From Azomonas macrocytogenes (lineage in GTDB: Bacteria > Pseudomonadota > Gammaproteobacteria > Pseudomonadales > Pseudomonadaceae), in NCBI RefSeq assembly GCF_014191985.1, contig NZ_JACHXI010000011.1, positions 53,703 through 117,702 on the forward strand: DNA of 64,000 nt. The letters are read 5' to 3'. Positions 36,590-46,210 of this stretch are shown in pieces (the stretch's first letter is position 1; each line of letters starts with the position of its first letter). Made by a program: the position numbers and the translations under genes. The notes beneath the pieces were generated by a model that searched no databases, was not told the origin of the DNA, and worked only from the letters and a program-made list of their open reading frames with translations.

Positions 36590-37978
36590 TTACATTACCT
36601 GAATGATGCGGACTTTAAGTGCACGTCCTTTGATCTTGCCTTCGCTGAGACGCTTCAATGCCTGCCGGGCGATATTGCGCTCGACAGCAACGAGGGCCTG
36701 GAAATCGAAGATACTGATCTTGCCAACCTGGCTACCAGCAATACCGGCCTCACCGGTCAGGGCGCCGAGAATGTCACCGGGGCGTAACTTGTCCTTGCGA
36801 CCGGCGGCAATACTTAGGGTCGTCATGGGAGGCAATAAGGGTTCCGATTCATGGATTTTCAGGGAATCCAATTCGAGCCAATTCAGCGGTGCTTGCTGCA
36901 GTTTCTCGATGGCCTGGGCGCGGCAGGCTTCAGCAGGTGCGACTAGCGAGAGTGCCAAGCCTTTTTCACCGGCCCGTCCACTCCGGCCAATACGGTGGAT
37001 ATGCACTTGCGAATCGCGCGCCAGTTCGACATTGATCACTGCTTCCAGCCCCGCGATGTCCAACCCGCGCGCGGCTACATCAGTAGCGACCAAGACGCTG
37101 AGGCTACGGTTGGCGAACATCGCGAGAACCTGATCGCGGTCGCGCTGTTCCAGATCACCATGCAGCGCCTGGGCATGAATACCCTGCATTTGCAGATGTT
37201 CGAGCAACTCCTGGCACTGTTGGCGGGTATGGCAAAAGGCGATGCAGGACTGCGGACGGAAATGCCCGAGCAAGCGCAGCACGGCATCCATGCGCAGCTG
37301 TGGTTCTATCTCGTAGAAACGCTGTTCGATCTGGCTTTCGTCATGCAGTGACTCCACCTGTATTTGCTGCGGACTTTTCATGAAAGTTGCCGCTAACTGC
37401 TCGATACCCCTGGGGTAAGTGGCGGAGAACAGCAACGTCTGCCGCGAGACTGGAGCCTGCCCAATGATTTCGGCGATGCTGTCATAAAACCCCATATCAA
37501 GCATGCGGTCGGCTTCATCGAGGATCAGTTGATTGAGGCTGTCGAGCTTGAGGCTGCCCTTGCGCAGATGCTCTTGTACCCGCCCGGGCGTGCCGACAAT
37601 AACGTGGGCGCCATGCTCCAACGAACCGATTTGCGGACCGAAAGGAACGCCGCCGCAGAGTGTCAACACTTTGATGTTATTCATGGCGCGAGCCAACCGG
37701 CGTACCTCCTTGGCTACCTGATCGGCCAGCTCGCGAGTAGGGCAGAGGACCAGTGCCTGGCAGCCGAAATGACGGGGGTTCAGCGGTTCCAGCAGACCAA
37801 TGCCAAAAGCCGCAGTTTTGCCGCTACCAGTCTTGGCCTGAGCGATCAGGTCCTGGCCGCGCAGAATGACCGGCAGGCTATGAGCCTGGATTGGCGTCAT
37901 GGCCTGGTAGCCGAGGGCCTTCAGGTTGGTCTGCATGGCAGCGGAAAGGGATAGGGTGGAAAAAGCGGTACTGGTCAA
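36590..37978 (-). CDS. dbpA: ATP-dependent RNA helicase DbpA, 462 aa
   Basis: This DEAD-box helicase acts on 23S rRNA hairpin 92 during 50S assembly. Motif I is AKTGSGKTAA, motif II DEAD (ILDEADRMLD), motif III SAT, and motif VI HRIGRSGRAG. The last 75 residues form the DbpA RNA-recognition domain (RPGDILGALTGEAGIAGSQVGKI), which gives 23S specificity and separates it from other DEAD-box proteins. Full length. It is monocistronic, with no neighbour of related role. Confidence 0.94.
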   Translation of the reverse strand: MTSTAFSTLSLSAAMQTNLKALGYQAMTPIQAHSLPVILRGQDLIAQAKTGSGKTAAFGIGLLEPLNPRHFGCQALVLCPTRELADQVAKEVRRLARAMNNIKVLTLCGGVPFGPQIGSLEHGAHVIVGTPGRVQEHLRKGSLKLDSLNQLILDEADRMLDMGFYDSIAEIIGQAPVSRQTLLFSATYPRGIEQLAATFMKSPQQIQVESLHDESQIEQRFYEIEPQLRMDAVLRLLGHFRPQSCIAFCHTRQQCQELLEHLQMQGIHAQALHGDLEQRDRDQVLAMFANRSLSVLVATDVAARGLDIAGLEAVINVELARDSQVHIHRIGRSGRAGEKGLALSLVAPAEACRAQAIEKLQQAPLNWLELDSLKIHESEPLLPPMTTLSIAAGRKDKLRPGDILGALTGEAGIAGSQVGKISIFDFQALVAVERNIARQALKRLSEGKIKGRALKVRIIQVM

Positions 37979-38153
37979 GGAGTGGGCCTGGGAAAGCGGA
38001 AACGGCGAATAGTCTAACAGGCAGTACAGAGCACACTAGCAAGAGATTTGCCCGGATCGACCAAGGTGCCATCGGTTCAGTGCAAGTCGCACTTTCGCCG
38101 ATGCCTTGGTTGGTCGGCAATGGGCCGTTCGGAGGCCATCACCTCTTCCTCGC

Positions 38154-38438
38154 TCAGTTGCAACGATTATCCATATCAACAACCTTATACGTTATGGCAT
38201 GGCGCTGTCCTTGTGAATCATCGTAAACCATATGTGCCGGAACCACATCGCAGCTACTCATATAGTTACTGCCGTACTGGCGGCTAATCACACGGTGTAT
38301 GTCCAGCTTCATACCGTATTCATATTGCTCGCTTTTTACGGATGGAGTGTCGTACGGAATCTGGATAGCGGGCAGAGTGGAATCAGCCAAGGCAAGCCCA
38401 GGCAAAATAGCCAATAATAAGAAAATAAGCCTTTTCAT
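38154..38438 (-). CDS. DUF2790 periplasmic protein, 94 aa
   Basis: A Sec signal peptide (MKRLIFLLLAILPGLALA) is followed by a short DUF2790 domain: YGMKLDIHRVIS, then VVPAHMVYDDSQGQRHAITYKV. The family is almost confined to Pseudomonas and often found near metal-responsive genes. Two Cys are present (CDV and the final RCN). AAGGAGG lies before the ATG. Function is unknown. Confidence 0.88.
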   Translation of the reverse strand: MKRLIFLLLAILPGLALADSTLPAIQIPYDTPSVKSEQYEYGMKLDIHRVISRQYGSNYMSSCDVVPAHMVYDDSQGQRHAITYKVVDMDNRCN

Positions 38439-39008
38439 GATTAACCTCCTTTTTCCAACTCGCTGAAAATTTTTACAGAGCGGCGATGGAATAAGTTTGG
38501 TAATGTGAGGATGCTCCTGTCATTTGATTAGATTCCTGCTGCAATTACTGCAACCAATACCCTTCAAGCAGACGCCGGATATTTCAGGAATTATTTTTAT
38601 GAAAATTAAATTCATATAAATCAATTATTTAAGATGTAAGGCAGATATTAAAGCAAATTAAGGAAATATCTTTTATAAATATTTAATATTATAAAAAACT
38701 CGTTTCTATTTCCGTAAACCCAGCGCTACAGTGACCAGAAGCTGGAGTTTATTCAAAGCCTTCTAAATAACGAAGCGAGTATGAATTTCCAGAAATAGCG
38801 CTTATTTTACAAGCTAACTCTGGATAGTTGGAGCGGGTAAGCCGGCATTCTGTAGTTTAGTTATTCAAGCCACTACTTTCGCACTGTCTGCAATATCGGA
38901 TCAGTTTGCGGCCCTGGATGGTCTGGATATCCCGATCCCGGAGCGGCCCACTGACGTAGGCAGCCACAGGTTGGAGCTGGCTGGCCTGGAAAACTCCACA
39001 GGGTCCGG
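38439..39008. other. AT-rich spacer followed by a gene fragment next to GH32
   Basis: Bases 38560-38720 are very AT-rich and show no ORF. Bases 38880-39000 contain an open plus-strand frame reading ALDGLDIPIPERPTDVGS, without start or stop, that looks protein-like and may be the cut-off remnant of a gene. No family is recognised. Confidence 0.35.
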
Positions 39009-40631
39009 TCAACCGCGGCGCACCAGCGGGATGGGTGTGAGCGGGACGACGGTTATCGAGCGAATGACGGCGAGCCCGTCGAACGCCTCGGCAGTGATGC
39101 CGTTCGCGTCATTCGCGCCATACACGACCGCACTCAGCGCATGCTCGTCGCCGTTCACGAACATTTCAACCGAGGTACGATCGACGATGATGTCGAGATC
39201 GACAACGCCGTCTCGCGGCCTAACGCGGATCGTGCGCCCGTGGCGGTAGACCTCGGTCAGTTTATCAGCAATTGCATCGTGGTCGCGGACGATGAATGCC
39301 GTCTCGGTGGCGAAGTCGTAGCCAACGGTGGCGAAGTGCGTGCCGTCCGCCTTGAGTTTCAGTCGCACCTCCCGAGCCGGGTTGAGCGGATCTTGCGTGA
39401 TTGAAGCGCGCAACCGGTACGCGGCACTCGGCGGCTGTGGCACTGCCCAGGTCTCGCCGTAGCCGATCAGAAGCTGCTCGATACGAGCCGGTTCGCCTTC
39501 GAGAGTGCTGATTGTATCGAGCGGGCGTGAGGTGAGCGTGAGCCGGCCGCTGATATCCTTCAAGCGTACCTCGCGCACGAGCGAGAGGTGGCTGCCACCC
39601 CATTCACCCGCCGGGAGCCGGCGGGCGTAGTCCCAATTGTTCATCCAGCCAATGGCATACCGGGTGTGCAGCTGCTCTTCGGCTGCCTGCCGTGGGTCAG
39701 TCCAGGTGACCGCGGCGTAGAAGTCCGACCCGTTGTCGAGCCACTGGGGTTCAGCCTGATCGGGGTGGAAGTTTGTTCCGTCCCACCTGCCGGTCCAGTA
39801 GGCATACCCGGAATTCATGCCGTAGTTGAACCCGTTTGCGCCGGTCGCCAGTACCCAGGTCGTGCGCGACGGATCGCCGTCGACCGACATGCGAAATAGC
39901 TCTGAGCATTCCATGATACCAAGGTCGTCGCGCATGAACCCCGACAGGTAGGTCCATTGCCTCAGGTTTGTAGAGGTGTAGAAGCCGATCTTGTGCGGCT
40001 CGGAGATGAGCATCAGCCAGCGTGAATGTTCCGCATCCCAGATGATCTTCGGATCGCGGAAGTCTGTGCCATCCGCGGGGTTGTGGAGGATGGGGTTATC
40101 TGCATACTGCTCGAACGTGTAGCCGCCGTCGGTGGAATAGAAGAGCGATTGGGTCTGCACAGCATTCAGCTGTTGCGTGGCGGCGGCAACGATCGCACCG
40201 GCACCGAATCCAGCCGTATTGTTTACGTCGATGACGGCACTGCCGGACTGGATGTCGCCGTCGCCGCGTGTGTATTTGTGGATCGCCACACCCTCATCGA
40301 ACCAGTGCACCAGGTCAGTCGAGGTAACGTGGTACCACTCGGTACCATTTCCGTTCGGGTAGTCCTCATTGTAGAGGTAATACAGATGCCAGCGGCCATC
40401 GAGGAAAAATGGCCGCTGCGGATCGTTTATCCAGCCACTCGCTGGCGTCAGGTGCACCTCAGGGCGCAGTTCGCCGAGCCCTACGGTACTCACCCGCGAG
40501 GCGACAACTGGGTGGCTTTCTTCAGCGGCCATAAGTGCGGGGGACATGATTGCAACGGCTACCACGACGATGCGCAGCAATCTTGAGGGCACAATGAATC
40601 GGAATCGCTTGGTAGTCATCAGTTTATGCAC
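39009..40631 (-). CDS. glycoside hydrolase family 32 (exported fructan/levan hydrolase-like), 540 aa
   Basis: A signal peptide-like N-terminus (VVVAVAIMSPALMAAEE) is followed by a five-bladed GH32 propeller and a C-terminal beta-sandwich. The nucleophile Asp is in WINDPQRP, the transition-state Asp in FRDPK, and the acid/base Glu in MECSELF. That set defines levanases, inulinases and exo-fructosidases. The start is GTG at 40631 with GAGG seven bases upstream. The gene is more GC-rich than its neighbours, lacks any sucrose/fructose transport genes alongside, and sits between two gene fragments, all suggesting horizontal acquisition. Levan-type fructans are likely substrates. The exact linkage is not readable. 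Confidence 0.88.
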   Translation of the reverse strand: MHKLMTTKRFRFIVPSRLLRIVVVAVAIMSPALMAAEESHPVVASRVSTVGLGELRPEVHLTPASGWINDPQRPFFLDGRWHLYYLYNEDYPNGNGTEWYHVTSTDLVHWFDEGVAIHKYTRGDGDIQSGSAVIDVNNTAGFGAGAIVAAATQQLNAVQTQSLFYSTDGGYTFEQYADNPILHNPADGTDFRDPKIIWDAEHSRWLMLISEPHKIGFYTSTNLRQWTYLSGFMRDDLGIMECSELFRMSVDGDPSRTTWVLATGANGFNYGMNSGYAYWTGRWDGTNFHPDQAEPQWLDNGSDFYAAVTWTDPRQAAEEQLHTRYAIGWMNNWDYARRLPAGEWGGSHLSLVREVRLKDISGRLTLTSRPLDTISTLEGEPARIEQLLIGYGETWAVPQPPSAAYRLRASITQDPLNPAREVRLKLKADGTHFATVGYDFATETAFIVRDHDAIADKLTEVYRHGRTIRVRPRDGVVDLDIIVDRTSVEMFVNGDEHALSAVVYGANDANGITAEAFDGLAVIRSITVVPLTPIPLVRRG

Positions 40632-40669
40632 GAGAAACCTCGCAATTCAGGCCGAGGAGGGATAGCGCG

Positions 40670-40816
40670 TCACGCCAGTTCCTTCTGAAGTTGAGCACTA
40701 TCGAAGGTTGTTAGGAAATAGCCATCGGTCCGCAGGACCAGAAGGCCGCTGAAATCGCCTTCGCGAATCTTCGCTTTTGACCCTTGGGGTTGTTCAAGCA
40801 GTTGGTCTGGCAGAGC
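40670..40816 (-). pseudogene. C-terminal gene remnant
   Basis: An open minus frame with no start reads LLEQPQGSKAKIREGDFSG and then LVLRTDGYFLTTFDSAQLQ before a TGA at 40670. It has the look of a real protein end but is cut by a stop at its 5' side. I do not recognise the family. Confidence 0.3.
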
Positions 40817-40823
40817 TTAATGA

Positions 40824-41267
40824 TCAGTGCGCTTCGCCGTATAGCGACCGCTCATGACTGATCATGATATCTGCCAGAAACCAATAGGCTTCACCCCACG
40901 CATTGAGAATTTCATCAGTGGCTGCATCGCTCAACACATCCTTAATAGCCGGCAGCAGAGCGTTGGCCACAGCAGGATAGTGTTCGGCCTTGACATGGGT
41001 TGCCACATGCCGCGCACAGATCTTGTCGATGGCACCCTGGAGGGCGTCAAGGTTATCCACATTCTTGGCGAAAGCGAGGATGGCAGCAGCCAGGCGCTTG
41101 GGTTGTTCACCGGATGCATGCGCCGCCTCGTCGAACAATGCCTTGATCTTCGGATCGACAAACAAGCGTTCATACATGCGTGTTGTGATCGCAACGCCAT
41201 GCTCCTGTAGCACAGGTGCAGTGGATTTAATTATGCGGATGGTTTCAGGAGAAAGAGATTTGTTCAT
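40824..41267 (-). CDS. single-domain bacterial globin, 147 aa
   Basis: This hemoglobin-like protein has the Vitreoscilla/flavohemoglobin globin fold. The proximal His is expected in ICARHVATHVKAEHY near residue 85, and the N-terminal LSPETIRIIKSTAPVLQEHG is typical. It lacks the reductase domain of Hmp. Likely roles are oxygen supply or nitric-oxide handling, with an external reductase. It lies alone beside the GH32 island. Confidence 0.9.
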   Translation of the reverse strand: MNKSLSPETIRIIKSTAPVLQEHGVAITTRMYERLFVDPKIKALFDEAAHASGEQPKRLAAAILAFAKNVDNLDALQGAIDKICARHVATHVKAEHYPAVANALLPAIKDVLSDAATDEILNAWGEAYWFLADIMISHERSLYGEAH

Positions 41268-41470
41268 TGATAATTCCTGGCAATTACTGGGTTGCAGTGA
41301 TTTTCTGCTGCTTGATCTTGCGGGGCGTTTTTACACAACCTGGAGCAGAAGGCAATCGCAAGTATCTGCGGAACCAGGTACAGGCTCGAATTCAAAAACA
41401 AGTTTTTAGCAATCTCTATACCGCCAACTAAAATTCGAGATATAGGCGATTCGAAAATCCAGGAGCTACC

Positions 41471-41800
41471 ATGTTGAATCGTTATGCATTCACAATCATC
41501 TGCATGGCTACTCTGCTGCAGGCTGGAACGGCTTCGGCACTCAGTGTCACGATGATCACTGATTGGACTGCCGAGAAAGTCACCAATTCGGTGGAGAGTA
41601 CATCTGACTTTACTTCGTCGTCTTTCAAGGATGACAAGGTTGTGCAAGAGGCCCGCGACGACGCTGCCTGCTTCGTCGCCAGCAATGGTGAGCAACGCGG
41701 CGTACGCCTGGAAGCCGCGCTTGAGCATATCCGCAACCTGGCTCCACAGCTGGCTCAGGCCAGTGATTTGCAGCTGGCCCAAGCGATTCTGACGATCTGA
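41471..41800 (+). CDS. DUF2388 exported protein, 109 aa
   Basis: A signal peptide (MLNRYAFTIICMATLLQAGTASA) is followed by the DUF2388 pattern: TSSSFKDDKVVQEARDDAACFVASNGEQRGVRLEAALEHIR, read in two blocks. The family is Pseudomonas-specific and of unknown function, often in tandem copies. Only one is here. AGGAG lies five bases before the ATG. Confidence 0.88.
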   Translation: MLNRYAFTIICMATLLQAGTASALSVTMITDWTAEKVTNSVESTSDFTSSSFKDDKVVQEARDDAACFVASNGEQRGVRLEAALEHIRNLAPQLAQASDLQLAQAILTI

Positions 41801-42067
41801 AATAATGCGCTGCTGATGTAGCGCTATGACTCTTTGCTGGCGCAGTGAAAGTCTGCGACGGCCCGGCAGTAAGTTCGTTCCTTCAATGGGCTGAAAGCGG
41901 AGCGGGCGAGCTGAAGCGTCCAGCATTTAGTCATATCTGGTCATATTTTATTATAAATAGCCTGCATTAATCTTGGATTAAGTACTGCAAGTATACAATC
42001 AAGCCCTGACGCCGCTTCTTAGATCACTTTCAACGGCTGTATCCGTCCTACATCAGGGTTCTGTATT

Positions 42068-43588
42068 GTGTCCCACGATCTCCAATTGGGTCTTTGCCTG
42101 ACCACGCTATTTGCTGTGCTCACAAGTCTCGCAGGCTGCATAGACAGTCGCGGCATCATCCCGCAAGCCGGCCTATTGCACGACAAGGAACTGGTTACCG
42201 ATAAAGCCATTCGCAAAGCCATCGAGACCGCCTGGCCCGATCACCAATGGTGGCAGGCATATGCTGATCCTCAACTGAATATCTGGATTGAACAGGCTAT
42301 GGCTGACAGCCCGACTTTAGCTCAGGTGCGGGCACGCGTCCGGCAGGCTCAGGCCATGGTCGATGTTGCCGAAGCAACTGAAGCGCCACAGCTGAATTTC
42401 GATACCAGAATCCAGTACAAGCGCTGGCCGGACGATTTTTTCTACGGCCCATCCACACTTAACCACAACGCTAACTTGAACAGCCGTACCAATCTGAGAC
42501 TGAGTTATGACCTCGATCTGTGGGGACGTTTACGCAACAACCAAGAGCAGGCCATGAATCTGGCCCAGGTCGTTGCAACCGAAGAACGGGCAGCGGTGCT
42601 GGAACTGGAAAGCAACATCGTGCGCAGCTATATCCAACTGGCGCTGTATTACGAAGAGTTGGATATCGTCAACGCCTCACTGCATCAACGCGAAAAGCTG
42701 CTGCAGCTGGCCGAGCAGCGTTTGCGTATGGGGCTGGGGACTCAGTTGGAAATCAACGAGGCCGAGGCACCGATTCCGGATGTCCGTCGCCAGCTCGATC
42801 TGTTGCGTGAAAACATCGCCTTAGCGTGTAACCAGCTGGCTGCTCTGGCTGGTAAAGGACCGGGTGAAGGCGCACAGCTCAAGCGGCCAAAATTGTCGCT
42901 GCATGCGAAGCCGGCCTTGCCCTCGAGTCTGCCACTGGAATTGCTCGGACGTCGCCCGGATGTGGTCGCCAGTCGCTGGCAGGTGACTGCCGAAGCACGT
43001 GGTATCGAAATGGCCAAGGCGGAGTTCTATCCGAACGTGAACCTCTTGGCCGCTCTGGATACGTTGTCGAGGGGAGGCAGCCTGTTGCACTTCCTGCAAT
43101 ACGAGAGCCTGGCTAGAGCGTTTGGGGCGGCGATAAGTCTGCCGGTCTACGATAATGGCCGTCGGCGTGGCAATCTGAGTGCTAATACAGCTGGCTACGA
43201 CATGGCCGTCGAACAATACAACCAAACGCTGGTCATGGCGCTGAAAGACATATCTGACCACTTGATCCGATTGCATTCGCTGCATGAGCAGCATGAATTC
43301 GTCACGCATGCACTGGATACTGCGAAACGGCGCTACGAACTGGCTCAGAATGCTTATGACCGTGGCCTGGTGGATTACCGGCGGGTATTGGAAGCGCAGA
43401 CCGAACTGTTCGAGCAGCAGCGTCTACGTAAGCAGATCCATGCTTCTCAATTAAGTACCCAGGCCAAGCTATGGGTATCGCTTGGCGGTGGCGTGCTTGA
43501 TGCAGGCAGTAGCCCAGTCAATGATTGGCTGAAAGCTCGGGACATCCTGCATAACCCCGTGCACCCTGGATCACCCGATGCGGGATGA
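42068..43588 (+). CDS. RND/efflux outer-membrane lipoprotein, NodT family, 506 aa
   Basis: This is a TolC-like trimeric channel. A lipoprotein signal ending LTSLAGC puts the lipidated Cys near residue 24. Two OEP repeats follow (QWWQAYADPQLNIWIEQAM then long helices, and ELLGRRPDVVASRWQV in the second repeat), as in NodT/OprM lipoproteins. The start is GTG at 42068 with CAGGG upstream. Such genes usually lead an operon with DUF1656, HlyD and FUSC-type genes, but none follows, so it is an orphan exit duct. Confidence 0.9.
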   Translation: MSHDLQLGLCLTTLFAVLTSLAGCIDSRGIIPQAGLLHDKELVTDKAIRKAIETAWPDHQWWQAYADPQLNIWIEQAMADSPTLAQVRARVRQAQAMVDVAEATEAPQLNFDTRIQYKRWPDDFFYGPSTLNHNANLNSRTNLRLSYDLDLWGRLRNNQEQAMNLAQVVATEERAAVLELESNIVRSYIQLALYYEELDIVNASLHQREKLLQLAEQRLRMGLGTQLEINEAEAPIPDVRRQLDLLRENIALACNQLAALAGKGPGEGAQLKRPKLSLHAKPALPSSLPLELLGRRPDVVASRWQVTAEARGIEMAKAEFYPNVNLLAALDTLSRGGSLLHFLQYESLARAFGAAISLPVYDNGRRRGNLSANTAGYDMAVEQYNQTLVMALKDISDHLIRLHSLHEQHEFVTHALDTAKRRYELAQNAYDRGLVDYRRVLEAQTELFEQQRLRKQIHASQLSTQAKLWVSLGGGVLDAGSSPVNDWLKARDILHNPVHPGSPDAG

Positions 43589-43711
43589 ACCGCCAGGGTA
43601 AGTGGAAAACTGCCGAAAAGACCCTCACTTGCAGTGATCGGCGATCTAGAGGCGAAGCAACTGTCTACTACCTCGCGAGACTAAACAAGATAAGGAAGAG
43701 GAGTAGCGGGC

Positions 43712-43924
43712 ATGAAATACCAAGAGCGGACACGCAACAGCTACCATGCAGTGGCAGAGCTGCTGCCAGCACACCTGCATGGCCTTATCTATTATTACGG
43801 CGAGCGAGACGCCCAGGGGTGGCCCGAAACCATAGCCTTGGATCTGCTGTTGGAAGGATGTCTGGAGCATTGCGTGATAGATGCCAAGACTCTGGAACGG
43901 ATTCACGAACTGCTCGAGGTTTAG
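43712..43924 (+). CDS. small hypothetical protein, 70 aa
   Basis: This is a compact acidic protein (AVAELLPAHLHGLIYYYGE, then LDLLLEGCLEHCVIDAKTL) with helix-forming composition and two Cys. GGAG lies nine bases before the ATG. It follows the efflux lipoprotein by about 120 bases on the same strand. No family is recognised. A larger overlapping frame (43585-43965) is of poorer quality. Confidence 0.5.
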   Translation: MKYQERTRNSYHAVAELLPAHLHGLIYYYGERDAQGWPETIALDLLLEGCLEHCVIDAKTLERIHELLEV

Positions 43925-44276
43925 TGGGTGCCACACATAAATCTGTGAGCGCTACAGATGACTGACGCCAGCATCATCGTAGTGGAAAACAGAAGAAGAG
44001 GGCGCGCCACCCACCTGAAAGCAGAGCCGCTGGTCAGCGGGGTTTTCCCAAGTCTGACAGGTGTGTTGTAGAGGCTCGATGCTGCACGTAGAATCCGCGG
44101 CGTTCAGGCCGTATCCGTACTCACTCACCGCGTTCTAGCTCCTGGGGCTCATCAATAAAGCCGTGGGGCGACGTTTGCTGCGCGCGAGTCTCGCCGATAT
44201 GACTTCTTTCCTCCACATTCCATATTCCGTGCAGCCCTCTCAATAGGAATATGGTTGAACGCTAGATATCGCCCAC
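43925..44276. other. spacer before sotB-like gene
   Basis: No strong gene is present. The only ORF with a plausible ribosome site is the 58-codon minus-strand frame listed at 43952-44128. The remainder shows no hairpin with a T-run or other element I can support. Confidence 0.3.
43952..44128 (-). CDS. possible 58-aa protein
   Basis: A GTG at 44128 is preceded by AGGAG at ten bases and opens a frame beginning SEYGYGLNAADSTCSIEPLQ. It has two Cys and a balanced composition. No homology is known to me, and it is antisense to the tail of a competing weak frame. Tentative. Confidence 0.28.
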   Translation of the reverse strand: MSEYGYGLNAADSTCSIEPLQHTCQTWENPADQRLCFQVGGAPSSSVFHYDDAGVSHL

Positions 44277-45467
44277 ATGAATACATCTGTTGATGCTTGT
44301 GTCAGGAATTGGCTCAGTGTTGTCGCATTGGCTTTGGCTGCTTTTATTTTCAACACGACAGAGTTTGTTCCTGTCGGTTTATTGAGCGATATCGGCAGCA
44401 GTTTCGATATGTCGACAGCCCAGGTCGGGCTGATGCTGACGATTTACGCATGGGTCGTTGCATTGGCGTCTTTGCCAATGATGTTGCTGACCCGAAATAT
44501 CGAACGGCGCAAGTTGCTGATGCTGGTTTTTTTGCTGTTTATCGTCAGCCATCTTCTTTCTGGCGTGGCTTGGAGCTTCGGCATTCTGGTATTGAGCCGG
44601 ATCGGTATCGCTATTGCGCATGCGGTTTTTTGGTCGATTACGGCATCTCTTGCCGTACGCATGGCTCCAGAGGGCAGGCAGGCTCAAGCTCTGAGCTTGC
44701 TGGCCACAGGGTCTGTTCTGGCCATGGTGCTTGGCATTCCTCTCGGGCGTATTGTTGGCGAGGTTTTGGGTTGGCGTACGACCTTTCTGTCGATTGCGGC
44801 CATTTCCGGCGCTACCATGCTCTGTCTGGCAAAAGCATTACCTGTCTTGCCTAGCCAGAATTCGGGTTCGCTCAGAAGCGTTCCGGTGCTTTTCAAACGG
44901 CCGGCGTTAGTGTCGCTCTATGCATTAACCGTTCTGGTTGTTACTGCGCAATTCACCGTGTACAGCTATATCGAGCCGTTTGCCCAGGTTGTAGCTCACA
45001 TGAGCGAAGATATGACCACGGTATTACTATTGTTGTTTGGTGGTGCGGGTATTCTTGGTTCCATCTTGTTCAGCCGTTACAGCAGCCGCTACCCGAAAGG
45101 CTTTTTGATCATGGCGATCCTTGTATTGGCCTTCTGCCTGCTGTTGCTACTGCCGTCCGCTGAAGACCCTTCACACTTCGGCTCTTTGAGTGTGGTTTGG
45201 GGAATCGCCATCATGTGCCTTGGACTTGCACTGCAGTCAAAAGTCCTATCGCTGGCCTCTGATGCTACCGATGTGGCCATGGCTCTGTACTCCGGCATCT
45301 ATAACATCGGCATCGGTGCTGGAGCCTTACTGGGTAGCCTGGTGAGTAATAATTTGGGGTTATCCAACATCGGTACTGTAGGCGGGCTGCTTGCTATAAG
45401 TGGGCTGATATTGTGTTGCCTCACAACCTATAACTTTGCCAAGCCACTCAGGACAAATGCCTTGTAG
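44277..45467 (+). CDS. MFS sugar-efflux transporter, SotB-like, 396 aa
   Basis: A twelve-helix MFS protein of the drug:H+ antiporter type with the SotB/YdeA N-terminal signature [15 protein letters not shown] and motif A-like [13 protein letters not shown]. Family members export arabinose, IPTG-like sugars or purine analogues. Substrate here is unknown. The ATG at 44277 lies without a strong ribosome site. It stands alone. Confidence 0.87.
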   Translation: MNTSVDACVRNWLSVVALALAAFIFNTTEFVPVGLLSDIGSSFDMSTAQVGLMLTIYAWVVALASLPMMLLTRNIERRKLLMLVFLLFIVSHLLSGVAWSFGILVLSRIGIAIAHAVFWSITASLAVRMAPEGRQAQALSLLATGSVLAMVLGIPLGRIVGEVLGWRTTFLSIAAISGATMLCLAKALPVLPSQNSGSLRSVPVLFKRPALVSLYALTVLVVTAQFTVYSYIEPFAQVVAHMSEDMTTVLLLLFGGAGILGSILFSRYSSRYPKGFLIMAILVLAFCLLLLLPSAEDPSHFGSLSVVWGIAIMCLGLALQSKVLSLASDATDVAMALYSGIYNIGIGAGALLGSLVSNNLGLSNIGTVGGLLAISGLILCCLTTYNFAKPLRTNAL

Positions 45468-45595
45468 GAGATTCAGTCACTGCTTCGCTGCATGTTGCTG
45501 AACTCGACCGCATACGCTGCTTCTAATTCGGTTATCTAGTTTGGTTGTTAAGCTGGGCCAATTTTCATGTTTTTATCCAAGGGAAAGGAAAAATA

Positions 45596-46210
45596 ATGGT
45601 CACCGTGCGTCAACCTGCTTCGACCAGCGGCAAGCTGGTAATTCTCTTATTTCTTTCTTTGCTGTTGTCAGGCTGCGGAATAAATAATATTCCGCAATAC
45701 GACGAGCAAGTTAAATCGGCTTGGGCACAAGTACAGAACCAGTATCAACGACGTGCCGATCTGATTCCCAACTTGGTGGAGACGGTCAAAGGCTATGCCA
45801 AACAGGAACAAGAAACACTGACGCGGGTGATCGAAGCACGAGCCAAGGCCACATCGATCCAAGTTGATGCCAATACGCTGGAAGATCCGCAGAAGCTTCA
45901 GCAATTCGACCAGGCTCAGCAGCAACTAAGTGGCGCATTAAGCCGACTGATGGTGGTGTCCGAGCGTTATCCGGATCTCAAGTCCAACCAAAATTTCCTA
46001 GCCTTGCAATCACAGCTCGAAGGTACCGAGAACCGGATCGCCGTTGCACGTCGCGATTTCATCACTGCTGTGGAGCGATATAACACCGAGATCCGCACCT
46101 TTCCAGGCAAGCTTTGGCAGATGACGCTGTATCGCGATATGAAAGTACGTGAGAATTTCAAGGCGACCGCACCCAATGCCGACCAGGCGCCACATGTGAA
46201 TTTCCAATGA
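45596..46210 (+). CDS. lemA: LemA family lipoprotein, 204 aa
   Basis: LemA proteins are helical-bundle envelope proteins of uncertain role, often paired with TPM-domain proteins. Here a signal ending LLLSGC gives a lipidated Cys27, followed by NNIPQYDEQVKSAWAQVQNQY, QRRADLIPNLVETVKGYA and late RYNTEIRTFPG, all family hallmarks. I chose ATG 45596 (AAGGAAA upstream) over the frame's first ATG at 45545. Its stop overlaps the next gene by four bases, starting a three-gene operon. Confidence 0.92.
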   Translation: MVTVRQPASTSGKLVILLFLSLLLSGCGINNIPQYDEQVKSAWAQVQNQYQRRADLIPNLVETVKGYAKQEQETLTRVIEARAKATSIQVDANTLEDPQKLQQFDQAQQQLSGALSRLMVVSERYPDLKSNQNFLALQSQLEGTENRIAVARRDFITAVERYNTEIRTFPGKLWQMTLYRDMKVRENFKATAPNADQAPHVNFQ

